Source: Aquincola sp. (GTDB lineage Bacteria; Pseudomonadota; Gammaproteobacteria; Burkholderiales; Burkholderiaceae_C). Taken from it: a DNA stretch of 15,146 nt. The stretch covers positions 1 to 15,146 of the forward strand of contig JAOUIM010000034.1 of assembly GCA_029884035.1 (NCBI GenBank), given 5' to 3'. The stretch's first letter is position 1. Each line of letters begins with the position of its first letter. A program made the translations under genes and the position numbers. Positions 1-8,399 of the stretch are shown piece by piece. The notes below the pieces were generated by a model. The model searched no databases. It was not told where the DNA came from and was given only the letters and a program-made list of their open reading frames with translations.

Positions 1-1149
1 GGCGACGATCTTGGTGGCCGCTTCGGCCATGGTGTCGGCACTGATGATCGGCAGGCCCGACTCCCTGAGCATCTTCTTGCCCACGTCTTCGTTGGTGCCC
101 TTCATGCGCACCACCAGCGGGATGCTAAGGTGCACCGCCTTGCACGCGGCGACTACGCCCTCGGCAATCGTGTCGCAGCGCATGATGCCGCCGAAGATGT
201 TGACCAGGATGCCCTTGACCTTCGGGTTCTTGAGCATGATCTTGAAGGCCTCGGTCACCTTCTCGGCGGTGGCGCCGCCGCCCACGTCGAGGAAGTTCGC
301 CGGCTCGCCGCCGAACAGCTTGATCGTGTCCATCGTCGCCATCGCGAGGCCCGCACCGTTGACGAGGCAGCCGATATTGCCGTCCAGACTGATGTAGGAC
401 AGGTCGAACTTGCTCGCTTCGACTTCGGCCGGGTCCTCTTCGTCGAGGTCGCGGTAGGCCACGATCTCGGGATGACGGAACAGAGCATTGGAGTCGAAGT
501 TGAACTTCGCATCCAGCGCCTTGATATGGCCGTTGCCCTCGAGGATCAGCGGGTTGATCTCGGCCAGACTCGCATCGGTGCCCATGTAGCAGGCATAGAG
601 CTTCTTGAACACGTCGACCGCCTGCGCCTTGCTGGGGGTGGGCACGCCGATGCCGTCGGCCAGTTGCATGGCCTGGGCGTCTGTCAGGCCCACGGCCGGA
701 TCGACGAAGACCTTGATGATCTTCTCGGGGGTCTTTCGCGCCACTTCCTCGATGTCCATGCCGCCCTCGGAACTCGCCATCATCGCGACCTTCTGCGTCG
801 CGCGGTCGGTGAGCGCCGCCGCGTAGTACTCCTTCTTGATGTCGGCGCCTTCCTCGATCAGGAGCCGGCGCACCTTCTGGCCACCGGGGCCGGTCTGGTG
901 CGTCTTCAACTGCATGCCCAGAATCTGGCCGGCGAGTTGCTCGACTTCGGACAACGATCGCGCCAGCTTGACGCCGCCGCCCTTGCCGCGGCCGCCGGCA
1001 TGGATCTGGGCCTTGACGACCCAGACGTTGCCACCGAGCTTCTGTGCCGCCTCGGTGGCTTCGCGCACCGAGAAAGCCGGGTAGCCGCGGGGCACGGGTA
1101 CGCCGAACTGGCGCAGGACTTCCTTGCCTTGGTATTCGTGGATCTTCAT
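1..1149 (-). CDS. sucC: Succinate-CoA ligase [ADP-forming] beta subunit, C-terminal end cut by window edge
   Basis: Beta subunit of succinyl-CoA synthetase. With SucD it interconverts succinyl-CoA and succinate with nucleotide phosphorylation in the cytoplasmic TCA cycle. The protein opens MKIHEYQGKEVLRQFGVPVP, the family N-terminus. An ATP-grasp region covers about residues 1-220, with the glycine-rich GGRGKGGGVK near 52-61, AEINPLI near 196-202 and LDAKFNFD near 212-219. The ligase domain follows, with FLDVGGGA near 287-293 and the phosphohistidine-facing GGIMRCD loop near 320-326. The reading frame is open to the window edge; 383 residues are visible and the family is about 386-389, so only a few C-terminal residues are missing. 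sucD would be expected next, outside the window. The start is ATG at 1149, with only a weak GGACT-like ribosome-binding site in front. Identification is firm. Confidence 0.97.
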   Translation of the reverse strand, partial: MKIHEYQGKEVLRQFGVPVPRGYPAFSVREATEAAQKLGGNVWVVKAQIHAGGRGKGGGVKLARSLSEVEQLAGQILGMQLKTHQTGPGGQKVRRLLIEEGADIKKEYYAAALTDRATQKVAMMASSEGGMDIEEVARKTPEKIIKVFVDPAVGLTDAQAMQLADGIGVPTPSKAQAVDVFKKLYACYMGTDASLAEINPLILEGNGHIKALDAKFNFDSNALFRHPEIVAYRDLDEEDPAEVEASKFDLSYISLDGNIGCLVNGAGLAMATMDTIKLFGGEPANFLDVGGGATAEKVTEAFKIMLKNPKVKGILVNIFGGIMRCDTIAEGVVAACKAVHLSIPLVVRMKGTNEDVGKKMLRESGLPIISADTMAEAATKIVA

Positions 1150-1313
1150 GGGGAGTCCGCGGCGGACGGGGCCGCAGTTCAGGCGGTTTCGGGCTCGGGG
1201 GAATTTAGCATGGTGACTTGTGCGGACCCTGACGCGAGGCCGACGCGCTCGCGCAGGCGCCCGGCCACCCGCGGCCGCGCTATGGCGTCAGCGCGCGCGG
1301 GCGGTGGGCCGGA
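1150..1313 (-). promoter_or_regulatory. recX-sucC gap with candidate sucC promoter and start-proximal palindrome
   Basis: This 164-nt gap separates recX from sucC and has no convincing gene. On the minus strand a TG-C-TAAATT motif (TAAATT at 1207-1202) resembles an extended -10 element; it would give a leader of about 45 nt. I see no good -35 match. An inverted repeat, GTCCGC-G-GCGGAC at 1155-1167, lies only 6-18 nt upstream of the sucC ATG and covers its ribosome-binding region. The one-base centre is too tight for an RNA hairpin, so if it is functional it is more likely a protein-binding site. sucC may therefore have its own promoter instead of depending on recA-recX transcription. The promoter call is tentative. 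Confidence 0.3.
1276..1295 (-). terminator. Possible hairpin downstream of recX
   Basis: CGCGCT and AGCGCG form a 6-bp stem around an 8-nt loop, starting about 20 nt past the recX stop codon. No T-run follows, so it is not a canonical intrinsic terminator. It could be a Rho-dependent 3' end or chance structure in GC-rich DNA. Confidence 0.22.
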
Positions 1314-1802
1314 TCAGTCGTCGTCGCGGCCCTGCACCACGCGCCGGATCACCTCGGCGGCAAAACCCCGGGCGGCCAGGAACCGCATCTGTTTCGAGCG
1401 GGCCGCGGCATCGGTGGCCGGCTCGGCGCCAAATTTGCGCGCCCACACGCCACGGGCGCGGTCGAATTCGGAGGCGCGCAGTTGCGCCGCCGTGTCGGCA
1501 TCCAGCGAAGCGTCATGGCGCGACAACTCCTGTTCGATCCTCCGCTGCCCGTAGCGTGCGGCGCGGGCATGGACCCTGGACTCGACGAATCGCGCCTCGC
1601 TCAGATAGCGGTGTGTCGCCAGCCAGTCGAGCAGGCAGTCGATCTCTGCCGTGCGGTCCGGCCGCTCGGCCGGGTCGAGGCCTGCATCGCCAAGCCTCGC
1701 CGCACGCAGCAGCTTGCGCCGCAATTCCAATCGACTGTGCTCGCGCTGCGACAACCATCGCAATGCGCGCGCCTTCAACGACAGGGGCGGCCGCGCCGCC
1801 AT
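1314..1802 (-). CDS. recX: Recombination regulatory protein RecX
   Basis: RecX binds RecA filaments and limits RecA activity. The 162-residue length is normal. Three tandem three-helix RecX repeats are visible: residues about 10-50 (RALRWLSQREHSRLELRRKL), about 55-95 (LDWLATHRYLSEARFVESRV, then GQRRIEQEL) and about 110-160 (ending FLAARGFAAEVIRRVV). The ATG at 1802 lies five nucleotides after the recA stop codon, so the two genes are almost certainly co-transcribed, and RecX should rise with RecA in the SOS response. The product is Arg- and Ala-rich, as is common for RecX in GC-rich genomes. Identification rests on the repeat pattern and on the position behind recA. Confidence 0.94.
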   Translation of the reverse strand: MAARPPLSLKARALRWLSQREHSRLELRRKLLRAARLGDAGLDPAERPDRTAEIDCLLDWLATHRYLSEARFVESRVHARAARYGQRRIEQELSRHDASLDADTAAQLRASEFDRARGVWARKFGAEPATDAAARSKQMRFLAARGFAAEVIRRVVQGRDDD

Positions 1803-1807
1803 CGCAA

Positions 1808-2845
1808 TCAGCTCTCGGGTGTCGTGGGCAACAAGGGGATGCCCATGGACTCGCGCACCTTGTTCTCGATTTCGACCGCGAGATCGGGGTTCTCGCGCAG
1901 GAACTCGCGCGCATTGTCCTTGCCCTGGCCGATCTTCTCCCCGTTGTAGGCATACCAGGCGCCGCTCTTGTCGAGCACCTTGGCGTTGACACCCATGTCG
2001 ATGATCTCGCCCTCGCGGCTGATACCCTCGCCGTAGAGGATGTCGAACTCGGCGGTCTTGAACGGCGGGCTCACCTTGTTCTTGACGACCTTGACCTTGG
2101 TCTCGCTGCCGATGACCTCTTCGCCCTTCTTGATGCTGCCGGTGCGGCGGATGTCCAGGCGTACCGAGGCGTAGAACTTCAGCGCGTTGCCGCCGGTCGT
2201 CGTCTCGGGGTTGCCGAACATCACCCCGATCTTCATGCGGATCTGGTTGATGAAGATGACCATGGTGTTGGTCTTCTTGATCGTCGCCGTGAGCTTGCGC
2301 AGGGCCTGGCTCATCAGGCGCGCCTGCAGGCCGGGCAGGCTGTCGCCCATCTCGCCCTCGAGCTCGGCCTTGGGCGTGAGCGCAGCCACCGAATCGATCA
2401 CCACGAGGTCGATCGAGCCCGAGCGCACCAGCGCGTCGACGATCTCGAGCGCCTGCTCGCCGGTGTCTGGCTGACTGATCAGCAGCTCCTGCAGGTTGAT
2501 GCCCAGCTTCTGTGCGTAGCCGGTATCGAGCGCATGCTCGGCATCGATGAAGGCGCAGGTTCCGCCGGTCTTCTGCATTTCGGCGATCACCTGCAGCGTC
2601 AGCGTGGTCTTGCCGCTCGATTCGGGACCGTAGATCTCGACCACGCGGCCGCGTGGCAGGCCGCCGATGCCCAGCGCGATGTCCAGGCCGAGTGAGCCCG
2701 TGGACACCGCCTCGATCGCCTCGACCGCCTCGCCGTCGCCCAGGCGCATGATCGAGCCCTTGCCGAACTGCTTTTCGATCTGCGCCAGGGCCGCCTGCAG
2801 GGCCTTGGCTTTCTCGGTGTTCAGGGCTTTGACGGGGGCGTCCAT
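1808..2845 (-). CDS. recA: Recombinase RecA
   Basis: RecA polymerises on single-stranded DNA, catalyses strand exchange in homologous recombination and triggers LexA self-cleavage. The protein has 345 residues. Visible landmarks are the N-terminal oligomerisation helix (about 5-25), the Walker A motif GPESSGKTT at 73-81, DAEHALD at 101-107 with the catalytic Glu at 103, Walker B LVVID at 147-151, and the DNA-binding L2 loop from FINQIR (198-203) through GNPETTTGGNALKF (211-224). The chosen start is ATG at 2845, beginning MDAPVKALNTEKAKALQAAL, with GGAG nine nucleotides upstream. A further upstream in-frame ATG at 2926 would add 27 residues but lies inside the promoter and LexA box, so it is rejected. 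recX follows after five nucleotides. Confidence 0.98.
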   Translation of the reverse strand: MDAPVKALNTEKAKALQAALAQIEKQFGKGSIMRLGDGEAVEAIEAVSTGSLGLDIALGIGGLPRGRVVEIYGPESSGKTTLTLQVIAEMQKTGGTCAFIDAEHALDTGYAQKLGINLQELLISQPDTGEQALEIVDALVRSGSIDLVVIDSVAALTPKAELEGEMGDSLPGLQARLMSQALRKLTATIKKTNTMVIFINQIRMKIGVMFGNPETTTGGNALKFYASVRLDIRRTGSIKKGEEVIGSETKVKVVKNKVSPPFKTAEFDILYGEGISREGEIIDMGVNAKVLDKSGAWYAYNGEKIGQGKDNAREFLRENPDLAVEIENKVRESMGIPLLPTTPES

Positions 2846-2893
2846 GCGTGCGATCTCCGGCTGGTGGGTTTGGCGAGGGATGATACCCGACAG

Positions 2894-2909
2894 CTGGATA
2901 TTCGTACAG
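2894..2909 (-). promoter_or_regulatory. LexA (SOS) box of recA
   Basis: The 16-mer CTGGATATTCGTACAG keeps the proteobacterial LexA consensus CTG-N10-CAG with an AT-rich core. It starts 49 nt upstream of the recA ATG and covers the predicted -10 element, so bound LexA would block polymerase. This is the arrangement expected of an SOS-controlled recA gene. The divergent response-regulator gene begins about 100 nt away on the other side. Confidence 0.85.
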
Positions 2910-2926
2910 CTATCGCGGAGCGTCAA
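2898..2926 (-). promoter_or_regulatory. recA promoter
   Basis: On the minus strand TTGACG (2926-2921) matches five of six bases of the sigma-70 -35 consensus. It is followed after 17 nt by GAATAT (2903-2898), a weak -10. The LexA box overlaps the spacer end and the -10. The -35 and the operator are clear; the exact -10 register is less certain. Confidence 0.6.
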
Positions 2927-2948
2927 GCCTGCGTCTCGTCGGGCTCCC

Positions 2949-2954
2949 TAGAAT
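2949..2954 (+). promoter_or_regulatory. Candidate -10 element for the two-component operon
   Basis: TAGAAT matches five of six bases of the -10 consensus and lies 53 nt upstream of the regulator ATG. The region 16-18 nt upstream has no good -35 hexamer, so an activator (possibly the regulator itself) may be needed. It lies in the 162-nt divergent region shared with recA. Confidence 0.35.
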
Positions 2955-3007
2955 GATCCGGAGCGCCGCCCCGATGCAGGGCGGCATGGATTGCGAGGAG
3001 ACAAGCG

Positions 3008-3679
<672 letters not shown>

Positions 3680-3683
3680 AGAC

Positions 3684-3794
3684 ATGAGGTCCTGTCGCGC
3701 ACGTTGCCTCCACGCGGCACAAGCCGGGGGCGGGGGCCGCGCCTCCACGGCGAGCCCCGGTCCGTCACGAGGCGGAGGCCGCGCAGCGGCCTGA
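3684..3794 (+). CDS. Small linker ORF between regulator and kinase (36 codons, doubtful)
   Basis: The regulator stop codon is part of GTGAAGACATGA. A GTG overlapping the stop opens a three-codon frame whose TGA overlaps the ATG at 3684. That ATG opens a 36-codon frame ending TGA at 3792-3794, six nucleotides before the kinase GTG. The frame is the same as the kinase frame, so the TGA is the only in-frame stop between this ATG and the kinase. The kinase start has no good ribosome-binding site, so a terminating ribosome could re-initiate there. The predicted peptide is Gly-, Ala- and Arg-rich with no known motif. Third-position G+C is only about 72%, below typical genes here, so a true protein product is unlikely. 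Confidence 0.2.
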   Translation: MRSCRARCLHAAQAGGGGRASTASPGPSRGGGRAAA

Positions 3795-3800
3795 ACCGAG

Positions 3801-5264
3801 GTGCCCGGGGCCGGCCCACGGGAACCGCCGCCGCAGCGTTCGCTGTTCGGCGACATCCTCGACTGGCTGCTCGTCCCGCTGCTGTTGCTCTGGCCGATGT
3901 CGGTCGTGGTGATCTGGGTGGCCGCGCAGGGCATCGCCAACCGCCCGTTCGACCGAGAACTGGGCGAGACCGCGCGCTTGCTGGCTCGGCGCGTGAGTTT
4001 GCAGGCCGGTTCGCCGCCGCTGGCGCGCATCAACCTGCCCGACGCTTCGGCCGCGCTGCTGCGCGGCGACAGCAACGACAGCCTGTTCTTCCAGGTGCTC
4101 GGCACCCGCGGCGAACGCATTGCGGGCGACCGCGATCTGCCTGTTCCCAACGAGGTGCCGATCCCGGGCGCCGACGTGCGATTCCGCGACGACATGGTCG
4201 ACGAGCGGCCGGTGCGGGTGGCCTATCTGTGGGTGCCGATGGCGCCCCAGCAGGGTGCGAAGCCGCCCCTCGTGCAAGTCGCCGAGACCTTGGACAAGCG
4301 TTCGCAACTGGCCACGGAGATCGCGCGCGGCGTGATGCTGTCGCAGTTCGCGATCCTGCCGCTCGCGGTGTTGTTGATCTGGTTCGCGCTGACGCGCGGG
4401 CTGCGTCCGCTCGACGTGCTGCAGCGCCACATCCGCCAGCGGGCGAGCAGCGACCTGTCGCCGATCGACGGCCGCTCGGTTCCCGAGGAGGTGACTCCGC
4501 TGGTCGGCGCCATCAACGACCTCCTGGCGCGGCTGGACCGCTCGATCGCGGCGCAGAAACACTTCCTGGCAGACGCGGCGCACCAGCTCAAGACGCCCTT
4601 GGCGGGCCTGCGCATGCAGGCTGAACTCGCCCAGCGCGATGCCGCCGAGAACGGAGGCGACCCGAAGGCGGTCAGGCGCTCGCTTCAGCAGATCGCACGC
4701 TCGTCGCAGCAGGCCGCGCACATGGTCAACCAGTTGCTGTCGATGGCGCGCGCCGAGGACATCGGCGAGGCCCGCCGGGTGCAGCCGTTCAACCTGGTGG
4801 CCGTCGTGACCGAGGCGGTGCGCGACTTCGTTCCGCGCGCACTCGCCAAGGGCATCGATCTGGGCTACGAAGGGCCGGCCGCTGGCGACGCGCAAGCGCC
4901 GCGCGTGGTGGGCGAGGCGGTGCTGGTGCGCGAAGCGGTGCGCAACCTGGTCGACAACGCGGTCCAGTACACGCCGGGCGGCGGCACGGTGACGGCGCGC
5001 GTGCTGACCGATCCCTATGGTCAGGTCGTCGTGGTCCAGGTCGAGGATAACGGTCCCGGCATCCCGGAAGGCGAGCGCGACCTGGTGTTCCAGCCGTTCT
5101 ACCGCGCGCTTGGCACCGAGGTCGACGGCTCGGGCCTGGGGCTGGCCATCGTGCGCGAGGTCGCCGAGCGGCATTCGGGCACGGTGTCGATCGAACCGAC
5201 ACATCCACGGGCGGACTCGCCGGGCACGCGCGTCAGCCTGCGCCTGCCCCTGAAGGGGCCGTAA
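3801..5264 (+). CDS. Sensor histidine kinase (TctE/QseC-like, 2CSK-type N-terminus)
   Basis: Inner-membrane sensor kinase of 487 residues, partner of the upstream regulator. A membrane segment spans about 22-43 (LLVPLLLLWPMSVVVIWV). A periplasmic sensor domain of the two-component sensor kinase N-terminal type covers about 45-170, and a second membrane segment covers about 177-197. The HisKA dimerisation domain has the H-box FLADAAHQLKTPLAGL with phospho-acceptor His261. The ATPase domain has the N-box RNLVDNAVQYTP (Asn386), G1 box EDNGPGIP (415-422) and G2 box GSGLGLAI (443-450), so it looks fully functional. The start is GTG at 3801; an in-frame TGA at 3792 prevents a longer protein, and the next ATG would remove the first membrane segment. 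No good ribosome-binding site precedes the GTG. The ligand is unknown; TctE senses tricarboxylates, but that cannot be transferred here. Confidence 0.94.
   Translation: MPGAGPREPPPQRSLFGDILDWLLVPLLLLWPMSVVVIWVAAQGIANRPFDRELGETARLLARRVSLQAGSPPLARINLPDASAALLRGDSNDSLFFQVLGTRGERIAGDRDLPVPNEVPIPGADVRFRDDMVDERPVRVAYLWVPMAPQQGAKPPLVQVAETLDKRSQLATEIARGVMLSQFAILPLAVLLIWFALTRGLRPLDVLQRHIRQRASSDLSPIDGRSVPEEVTPLVGAINDLLARLDRSIAAQKHFLADAAHQLKTPLAGLRMQAELAQRDAAENGGDPKAVRRSLQQIARSSQQAAHMVNQLLSMARAEDIGEARRVQPFNLVAVVTEAVRDFVPRALAKGIDLGYEGPAAGDAQAPRVVGEAVLVREAVRNLVDNAVQYTPGGGTVTARVLTDPYGQVVVVQVEDNGPGIPEGERDLVFQPFYRALGTEVDGSGLGLAIVREVAERHSGTVSIEPTHPRADSPGTRVSLRLPLKGP
5246..5259. other. Small inverted repeat at the kinase/rodA convergence
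   Basis: GCCCC-TGAA-GGGGC, a five-bp all-GC stem with a four-base loop, lies in the last kinase codons, just before the two stop codons, which are one nucleotide apart. There is no T-run on either strand. It is the only obvious structure where the converging transcripts meet. It may help 3'-end formation or be chance. Confidence 0.22.
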
Positions 5265-5265
5265 C

Positions 5266-6420
5266 TCAGGTCTGCATGAGACGCCGGCTGCGTGCGATCG
5301 ACATCAGGATGCCGATCGCGAGGCCCAGCGTCACCATCGCGGTGCCGCCGTAGCTGACGAAGGGCAGCGGAATGCCCACGACGGGCAGGATGCCGCTGAC
5401 CATCCCCATGTTGACGAACACGTAAGTGAAGATCGACAGGGTCAGCGCGCCGGCGAGCAGCCGTGCGAACAGGGTGGGTGCATCGGCGGCGATCATCAGG
5501 CCGCGGAAGATCAGGAAGGTGAATGCCGCCAACAGCCCGAGTGTGCCCGCCAGACCGAACTCCTCGGAAAACGCGGCGAACACGAAGTCGGTCGTGCGCT
5601 CGGGGATGAACTCCAGGTGCGTCTGGGTGCCCTGCATGAAGCCCTTGCCGGTGGTGCCGCCCGAGCCGATCGCGATCATGCCCTGCAGGATGTGGAAGCC
5701 CCTGCCCAGCGGGTCCTTGCTCGGATCGAGCAGGGTGCATATGCGCTGCTGCTGGTAGTCCTTGAGCAACGGCCACTTCATGCCTGCCTCGCAGATCGTC
5801 GGCTCGGACACGACTACCGCGACGACACCGATCGCCGCCGCGACCATCACCGGCACGATCAGCTTCCAGCTCAGGCCGGCGAAGAAGATCACGTACAGGC
5901 CGGCCGAGAAGATTAGGATCGCGGTGCCGAGGTCGGGCTGCTTGGCCACGAGGCCGAACGGCACGAGCAGGATCAGCGCCGCCACCGCCCACTGAAGCGC
6001 GCCCAACTTGCCCTCACAGCGCTGGAACCACCAGGCCATCATCAATGGCGTCGCGAGCTTGAGGATCTCGCTGGGCTGGATCACGATGCCCAGCTGAAGC
6101 CAGCGTGTTGCGCCCTTGCGCGTGATGCCGAACATCGCCGTGGCGATCAGCAGCGCGACGCCTACCGTGTAGATGGGGATCGCGAGCGCCATCAGGCGGT
6201 TCGGCGGCACCTGCGCGACGACCCACAGGATCAGCAGCGCGATCAGCATGTTGCGGCCATGGTCGACAAAGCGCGTGCCGTGGTCGAAGCCGGCCGAGTA
6301 CATCGTCACGAGGCCGAATGCGGCGAGCACGAGCACCGCGGTGGCGAGTGGTCCGTCGAAGCCGAACAGGACCGGCTTGACGCGCTGCCACAGGGTCGGC
6401 TGGTCGAATGCGGCGCTCAT
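5266..6420 (-). CDS. rodA: Rod-shape SEDS peptidoglycan glycosyltransferase RodA
   Basis: RodA (MrdB) polymerises lipid II into glycan strands for lateral wall growth, in complex with PBP2. It has 384 residues and about ten hydrophobic membrane segments across its length. SEDS landmarks are GATRWLQLG (103-111), PSEILK with Glu118 and Lys121, the long periplasmic loop with GSGGTTGKGFMQGTQT (252-267) and FIPERTTDFVFA, in which Asp278 corresponds to the essential catalytic-site Asp of the family, and the C-terminal PLPFVSYGGTAM (351-362). Its ATG overlaps the mrdA stop codon (ATGA), so translation is coupled to PBP2. As the last gene of the mre cluster, it ends one nucleotide from the convergent kinase gene. 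FtsW is the paralogue, but the mrdA neighbour and the sequence favour RodA. Confidence 0.97.
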   Translation of the reverse strand: MSAAFDQPTLWQRVKPVLFGFDGPLATAVLVLAAFGLVTMYSAGFDHGTRFVDHGRNMLIALLILWVVAQVPPNRLMALAIPIYTVGVALLIATAMFGITRKGATRWLQLGIVIQPSEILKLATPLMMAWWFQRCEGKLGALQWAVAALILLVPFGLVAKQPDLGTAILIFSAGLYVIFFAGLSWKLIVPVMVAAAIGVVAVVVSEPTICEAGMKWPLLKDYQQQRICTLLDPSKDPLGRGFHILQGMIAIGSGGTTGKGFMQGTQTHLEFIPERTTDFVFAAFSEEFGLAGTLGLLAAFTFLIFRGLMIAADAPTLFARLLAGALTLSIFTYVFVNMGMVSGILPVVGIPLPFVSYGGTAMVTLGLAIGILMSIARSRRLMQT

Positions 6421-8390
6421 TGCGGCGGTGCGGCGCTCGTGCCGAGCACCGGGATGTCGCGCGCGAGTCGCGGCGTGCCCACCGGCGCGGTGGTCTTGCC
6501 CTGCTGCGTCAGCGCGATGTCTTCCTCGCTCGGGTACTGGCCGAGCAGCAGGTAGTCGAACACGCGGCGCGCGATCGGCGCGGCCGACATCGAGCCGAAG
6601 CCCGCGTTCTCGACGACCACGGCCACCGCGACCGTCGGCGCCTCGACGGGTGCGAAGGCGATGTACAGCGAGTGGTCACGCTTGCGCTCGTCGGCCTTGA
6701 TCTGGCTGTACTTCTCGCCGGCCTTCAGGCCGACCGCCTGCGCGGTTCCGGTCTTGCCGCCGCTCTGGTAGGCCGCGCCAGCGAAGGCCGCGCGCGAAGT
6801 GCCTTCGCGCGTGACGCCGTTCATCGCGTTGACGATCACCTCCACATGCTCGCGCCTGAGCGGCAGCGGCTCCAGCGCGTCGCTCGCGACGCGCCGCCGC
6901 TCCTGGGTCATCACGTCCTCGATCTCGCGCACCAGCCGCGGCCTGAAGCGCTGGCCTCCGGTGGCCAGCGTCGACACCGCCGTGGCCATCTGCAGCATGG
7001 TGAAGTTGTTGTACCCCTGGCCGATGCCCAGGGAGATGGTTTCGCCGGCGTACCACTTCTGTTGCTCGGGCTTGGAGAACCGGCGCCTTTTCCAGGCCGT
7101 GGAAGGCAGGTCGCCGGTCACCTCGCCTTGCAGGTCGATGTCGGTCTTGCGGCCCAGACCGAACGGTTCGAGCTCGTCGTGGATGAGGTCGACGCCCATC
7201 TCGTTGGCCAGGCTGTAGAAGTACACGTTGCTTGAGGTCACGATCGCAGTGCGCATGTCCTTCGGGCCGGGGCGGTCGGTGTCGGGGCTGCCGAACGTGC
7301 GGCCGCCGAAGCTGAACGTCAGGTTGTCGATGATCACCGTGCTCGGCGAGCGCTTGCCGCTGTCGAGCGCAGCGATCGCCATGAAGGGCTTGTAGGTCGA
7401 GCCCGGCGGGTAGGTGCCACGCAGCGCGCGGTTGAGCAGCGGCTTGTCGATGTCCTCGTTGAGCTCGCGCCAGCTGTCCGCGTCGATGCCATCGACGAAG
7501 AGATTCGGGTCGAAGGTTGGCTTGGACACGAACGCCAGCACCTCGCCGTTTCGCGGGTCGATGGCCACCATCGCGCCGCGCCGATCGCCGTAGAGCTTTT
7601 CGACCATGGCCTGCAGCCGGATGTCCACCGACAGCATGAGCGTGTTGCCGGGGGTCGGCGGCCGCTGCGCGAGGCTGCGTGTTGCGCGGCCGCCGGCGCT
7701 GGTCTCGACCTGCTCGACGCCGGTCTGGCCGTGCAGCTCGCGCTCGTAGGCCTGCTCGAGCCCCAGCTTGCCGATGTATTCGCTGCCGCGGTAGTTGGCC
7801 TGCTCGTCCTCGTCCCAGTTCTCGTCGATGTCCTTCTTCTCGGCCTGGTTGATGCGTCCGATGTAGCCCAGCAAGTGTGAGCCGGTCTCGCCCAGCGGGT
7901 AGTTGCGGAACAACCTCGCCTTGACCTCGACGCCGGGAAAGCGGAAGCGTTGCGCCACGAAGCGCGCCACCTCCTCGTCGGACAACTTGGTGCGGATCGG
8001 CAGCGACTCGAAGTTCTTGCTGTCCTCCTGCAGGCGCTTGAATCGGCGCCGGTCCCGCGCGGTGATTTCGACCAGTTCGCCCAAGGCGTCGAACGTCACG
8101 TCGAGTGGGGCGCTCAGGCGAGACGGCGTGACCTCCAGCGTGTAGGCGGAGTAGTTGTTCGCGAGCACGACGCCGTTGCGGTCGAGGATCAGGCCGCGGT
8201 TGGGCACCACCGGCACGACGGCGATGCGGTTGGCTTCGGCCTGCGATGCGAGATCATCGTGCCTGAAGACCTGCAGGTACACGAGCCGAGTCGCCAGCAG
8301 GCCGAAGCAGAACAGCACGAACAGCGCTGCGGCGGCGAGCCGCGCGCGGAAGCCGCGCAGTTCGCGTTCGATGTCACGGATCTCGGACAT
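6417..8390 (-). CDS. mrdA: Penicillin-binding protein 2 (peptidoglycan DD-transpeptidase)
   Basis: PBP2 crosslinks peptidoglycan during elongation and is the partner of RodA. It has 657 residues, with a short cytoplasmic tail, one membrane anchor at about 18-40, a non-catalytic pedestal domain (about 55-240) and a C-terminal transpeptidase domain. The three active-site motifs are intact: SxxK as Ser331-Thr-Tyr-Lys334 in YPPGSTYKPF, SxN as Ser386-Ser-Asn388, and KTGT at 546-549. About 35 residues after the domain form a Pro/Ala-rich tail. The ATG at 8390 has almost no ribosome-binding site. An in-frame TGA four codons upstream closes a small frame that begins on the mreD stop codon, suggesting coupled translation. 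The 3' end overlaps rodA by four nucleotides. It is distinguished from FtsI by the rodA/mreD context. Confidence 0.97.
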   Translation of the reverse strand: MSEIRDIERELRGFRARLAAAALFVLFCFGLLATRLVYLQVFRHDDLASQAEANRIAVVPVVPNRGLILDRNGVVLANNYSAYTLEVTPSRLSAPLDVTFDALGELVEITARDRRRFKRLQEDSKNFESLPIRTKLSDEEVARFVAQRFRFPGVEVKARLFRNYPLGETGSHLLGYIGRINQAEKKDIDENWDEDEQANYRGSEYIGKLGLEQAYERELHGQTGVEQVETSAGGRATRSLAQRPPTPGNTLMLSVDIRLQAMVEKLYGDRRGAMVAIDPRNGEVLAFVSKPTFDPNLFVDGIDADSWRELNEDIDKPLLNRALRGTYPPGSTYKPFMAIAALDSGKRSPSTVIIDNLTFSFGGRTFGSPDTDRPGPKDMRTAIVTSSNVYFYSLANEMGVDLIHDELEPFGLGRKTDIDLQGEVTGDLPSTAWKRRRFSKPEQQKWYAGETISLGIGQGYNNFTMLQMATAVSTLATGGQRFRPRLVREIEDVMTQERRRVASDALEPLPLRREHVEVIVNAMNGVTREGTSRAAFAGAAYQSGGKTGTAQAVGLKAGEKYSQIKADERKRDHSLYIAFAPVEAPTVAVAVVVENAGFGSMSAAPIARRVFDYLLLGQYPSEEDIALTQQGKTTAPVGTPRLARDIPVLGTSAAPPQ

Positions 8391-8399
8391 CTCGGCCGA

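Noticed and set aside
1220..2695. 491-codon plus-strand frame opposite recX and recA
   Set aside because: It lies antisense to two certain genes, its residues are Arg/Ala/His-rich shadows with no domain, and such frames are expected opposite GC-rich codon usage.
2846..2926. 27-residue N-terminal extension of RecA
   Set aside because: This stretch contains the LexA box, the -10 and the end of the -35, and RecA proteins begin at the equivalent of 2845.
3704..4624. 306-codon frame overlapping the kinase start
   Set aside because: It is an out-of-frame Arg/Ala/Gly-rich shadow; the kinase frame carries all HisKA and ATPase motifs.
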